The notes under the pieces are model-generated. The model had not been told where the DNA came from and did no database searches. It worked only from the letters and a program-made list of their open reading frames with translations. The translations under genes were made by a program, and so were the position numbers. A DNA stretch of 64,000 nucleotides, taken from assembly GCA_963850525.1 (NCBI GenBank), contig CAWKLQ010000001.1:806001-870000 (forward strand), read 5' to 3'. The DNA comes from JAEMQF01 sp963850525 (GTDB lineage Bacteria; Pseudomonadota; Gammaproteobacteria; Burkholderiales; Burkholderiaceae_C). This document shows positions 63,210 through 64,000 of the stretch, one piece after another; the stretch's first letter is position 1, and each line of letters starts with the position of its first letter.

Positions 63210-64000
63210 ATGAAAACCGTCAGGCGCCTGCTCTACGCCGACATCGTGGGTTCGGTGGGGTTTGTCGCGCTCGCATTTCTGTCGCTGTTTTTCTTCATCG
63301 ACTTCGTCGACGAGCTGGCCGACATCGGCCAGTCCGGCTACACCGCGCTCTACGCCGCGCTCACGTCGCTGCTCAAGCTGCCGGGGCGCCTCTACGAACT
63401 CGCGCCCATCGTCGTCTTGATCGGCACCATCTACTCGCTGGCGCGCCTGGCGCAGTCTTCGGAGTACACGATTTTGCGCACCGGCGGCCTCGGCCCCGGG
63501 CGCGCGCTCGGCCTGCTCGCCAGCCTGGGCCTGCTGTTCGGTGCGGCGACCTACCTCATCGGCGACCACATCGCGCCGTTTTCGGAGCGCCAGGCGACGC
63601 TGCTGAAGGCAACGTTTCGCGGCGGCATCAGCATCGGCGGGTCCGGCGCCTGGCTCAAGGACCGTGGCTCGACGCTCGAGGGCGAGCGCAACTACTCGAT
63701 CAACGTCGGCTCGGCGCCGCAGGCCTCGCGCCTCAAGGACGTGCGCATCTTCGAATTCGACGCCGAAGGCCGCCTGCTGCGGCGCCTGTTCGCGGCGAGC
63801 GCGCAGATCGACGACACCGCCGTGTGGCACTTGAGCGGCGTGCGCGTCACACACTGGCCGCGCCCCGGCGACACGGCGCTGGCGCGCGTGACCGAGGAGC
63901 AGCGGGATCGCCTCGACTGGCCGAGCACGCTGACCGCAGGCGTCGTCGCGGCAGCGCTGCTGCCGGCGAACAACATGTCGACGCTGGACCTGTACCGCTA
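63210..64000 (+). CDS. lptG: LPS export ABC transporter permease LptG (cut by window end)
   Basis: The ATG follows directly on the lptF stop (TGAATG). The 263 codons present encode MKTVRRLLYADIVGSVGFVA, three N-terminal membrane helices with LARLAQSSEYTILRTGGL, and most of the jellyroll domain. The C-terminal helices lie beyond base 64000. It is the partner of LptF. The reading frame is open to the end of the window. Confidence 0.93.
   Translation, partial: MKTVRRLLYADIVGSVGFVALAFLSLFFFIDFVDELADIGQSGYTALYAALTSLLKLPGRLYELAPIVVLIGTIYSLARLAQSSEYTILRTGGLGPGRALGLLASLGLLFGAATYLIGDHIAPFSERQATLLKATFRGGISIGGSGAWLKDRGSTLEGERNYSINVGSAPQASRLKDVRIFEFDAEGRLLRRLFAASAQIDDTAVWHLSGVRVTHWPRPGDTALARVTEEQRDRLDWPSTLTAGVVAAALLPANNMSTLDLYR

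Noticed and set aside
62112..63854. Open frame of 580 codons opposite lptF and lptG
   Set aside because: Antisense to two conserved genes, dominated by Arg, Gln and Ala.

Overview
The window reads as a chromosomal segment of a GC-rich betaproteobacterium of the order Burkholderiales, probably Comamonadaceae or the Rubrivivax/Leptothrix side. The evidence is the boxABC benzoyl-CoA pathway, the rimP-nusA-infB-rbfA-truB-typA order, the lptF/lptG pair divergent from pepA-holC, and dispersed palindromes with ATCCCGGC/GCCGGGAT cores. No phage, plasmid or insertion-sequence genes were seen, and the genus cannot be fixed from sequence alone.

Layout. (1) 1-6266: the aerobic benzoyl-CoA operon boxC-boxB-boxA plus a 3-hydroxyacyl-CoA dehydrogenase, with a good sigma70-type promoter inside nested inverted repeats. 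(2) 6475-8670: a LysR regulator divergent from an NADP-oxidoreductase and a DoxX-like membrane protein. (3) 8819-13077: putA preceded by a decayed ornithine cyclodeaminase gene. (4) 13261-18944: a lipoamide-dehydrogenase-like flavoprotein, a class III CoA-transferase and a complete ring-hydroxylating dioxygenase set (alpha, beta, dehydrogenase, Rieske ferredoxin) with no assigned substrate. (5) 19327-23421: a secreted unknown protein, two alpha/beta hydrolases and a wax ester synthase/DGAT. (6) 23508-31831: typA, truB, rbfA, infB, nusA and rimP on the minus strand. (7) 32095-39456: fabI, a basic amino acid decarboxylase, an NfeD/SPFH pair, a Bug-type binding protein and an Omp85-like outer membrane protein. 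(8) 39541-40378: tRNA-Ser(GGA) and a class II aldolase. (9) 40502-48019: glycogen genes glgC-glgA divergent from glgP-glgX. (10) 48016-58310: an Anbu-type bacterial proteasome subunit followed by two rounds of ATP-grasp / alpha-E / transglutaminase-like genes, one fused to a putative amidoligase domain. (11) 58406-64000: a lone LivK-like binding protein, an unknown gene, holC, pepA, lptF and the start of lptG.

How they work together. The Box enzymes epoxidise and open benzoyl-CoA, and the adjacent dehydrogenase fits the later beta-oxidation-like steps. The second aromatic operon should make and rearomatise a cis-dihydrodiol, perhaps of a CoA-activated acid. The glycogen genes can make ADP-glucose and glucan and degrade it again, but a branching enzyme (glgB) is absent here. 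The most interesting region is 48-58 kb. There a self-processing peptidase, two ATP-grasp proteins, two alpha-E domains, two papain-like transglutaminase-fold proteins and a putative amidoligase suggest a peptide tagging and untagging or peptide-synthesis system. Its biochemical role is not established to my knowledge. Its peptidase start codon overlaps the stop of glgX.

Protein and nucleotide identities are recognised from motifs and family resemblance without any database search.
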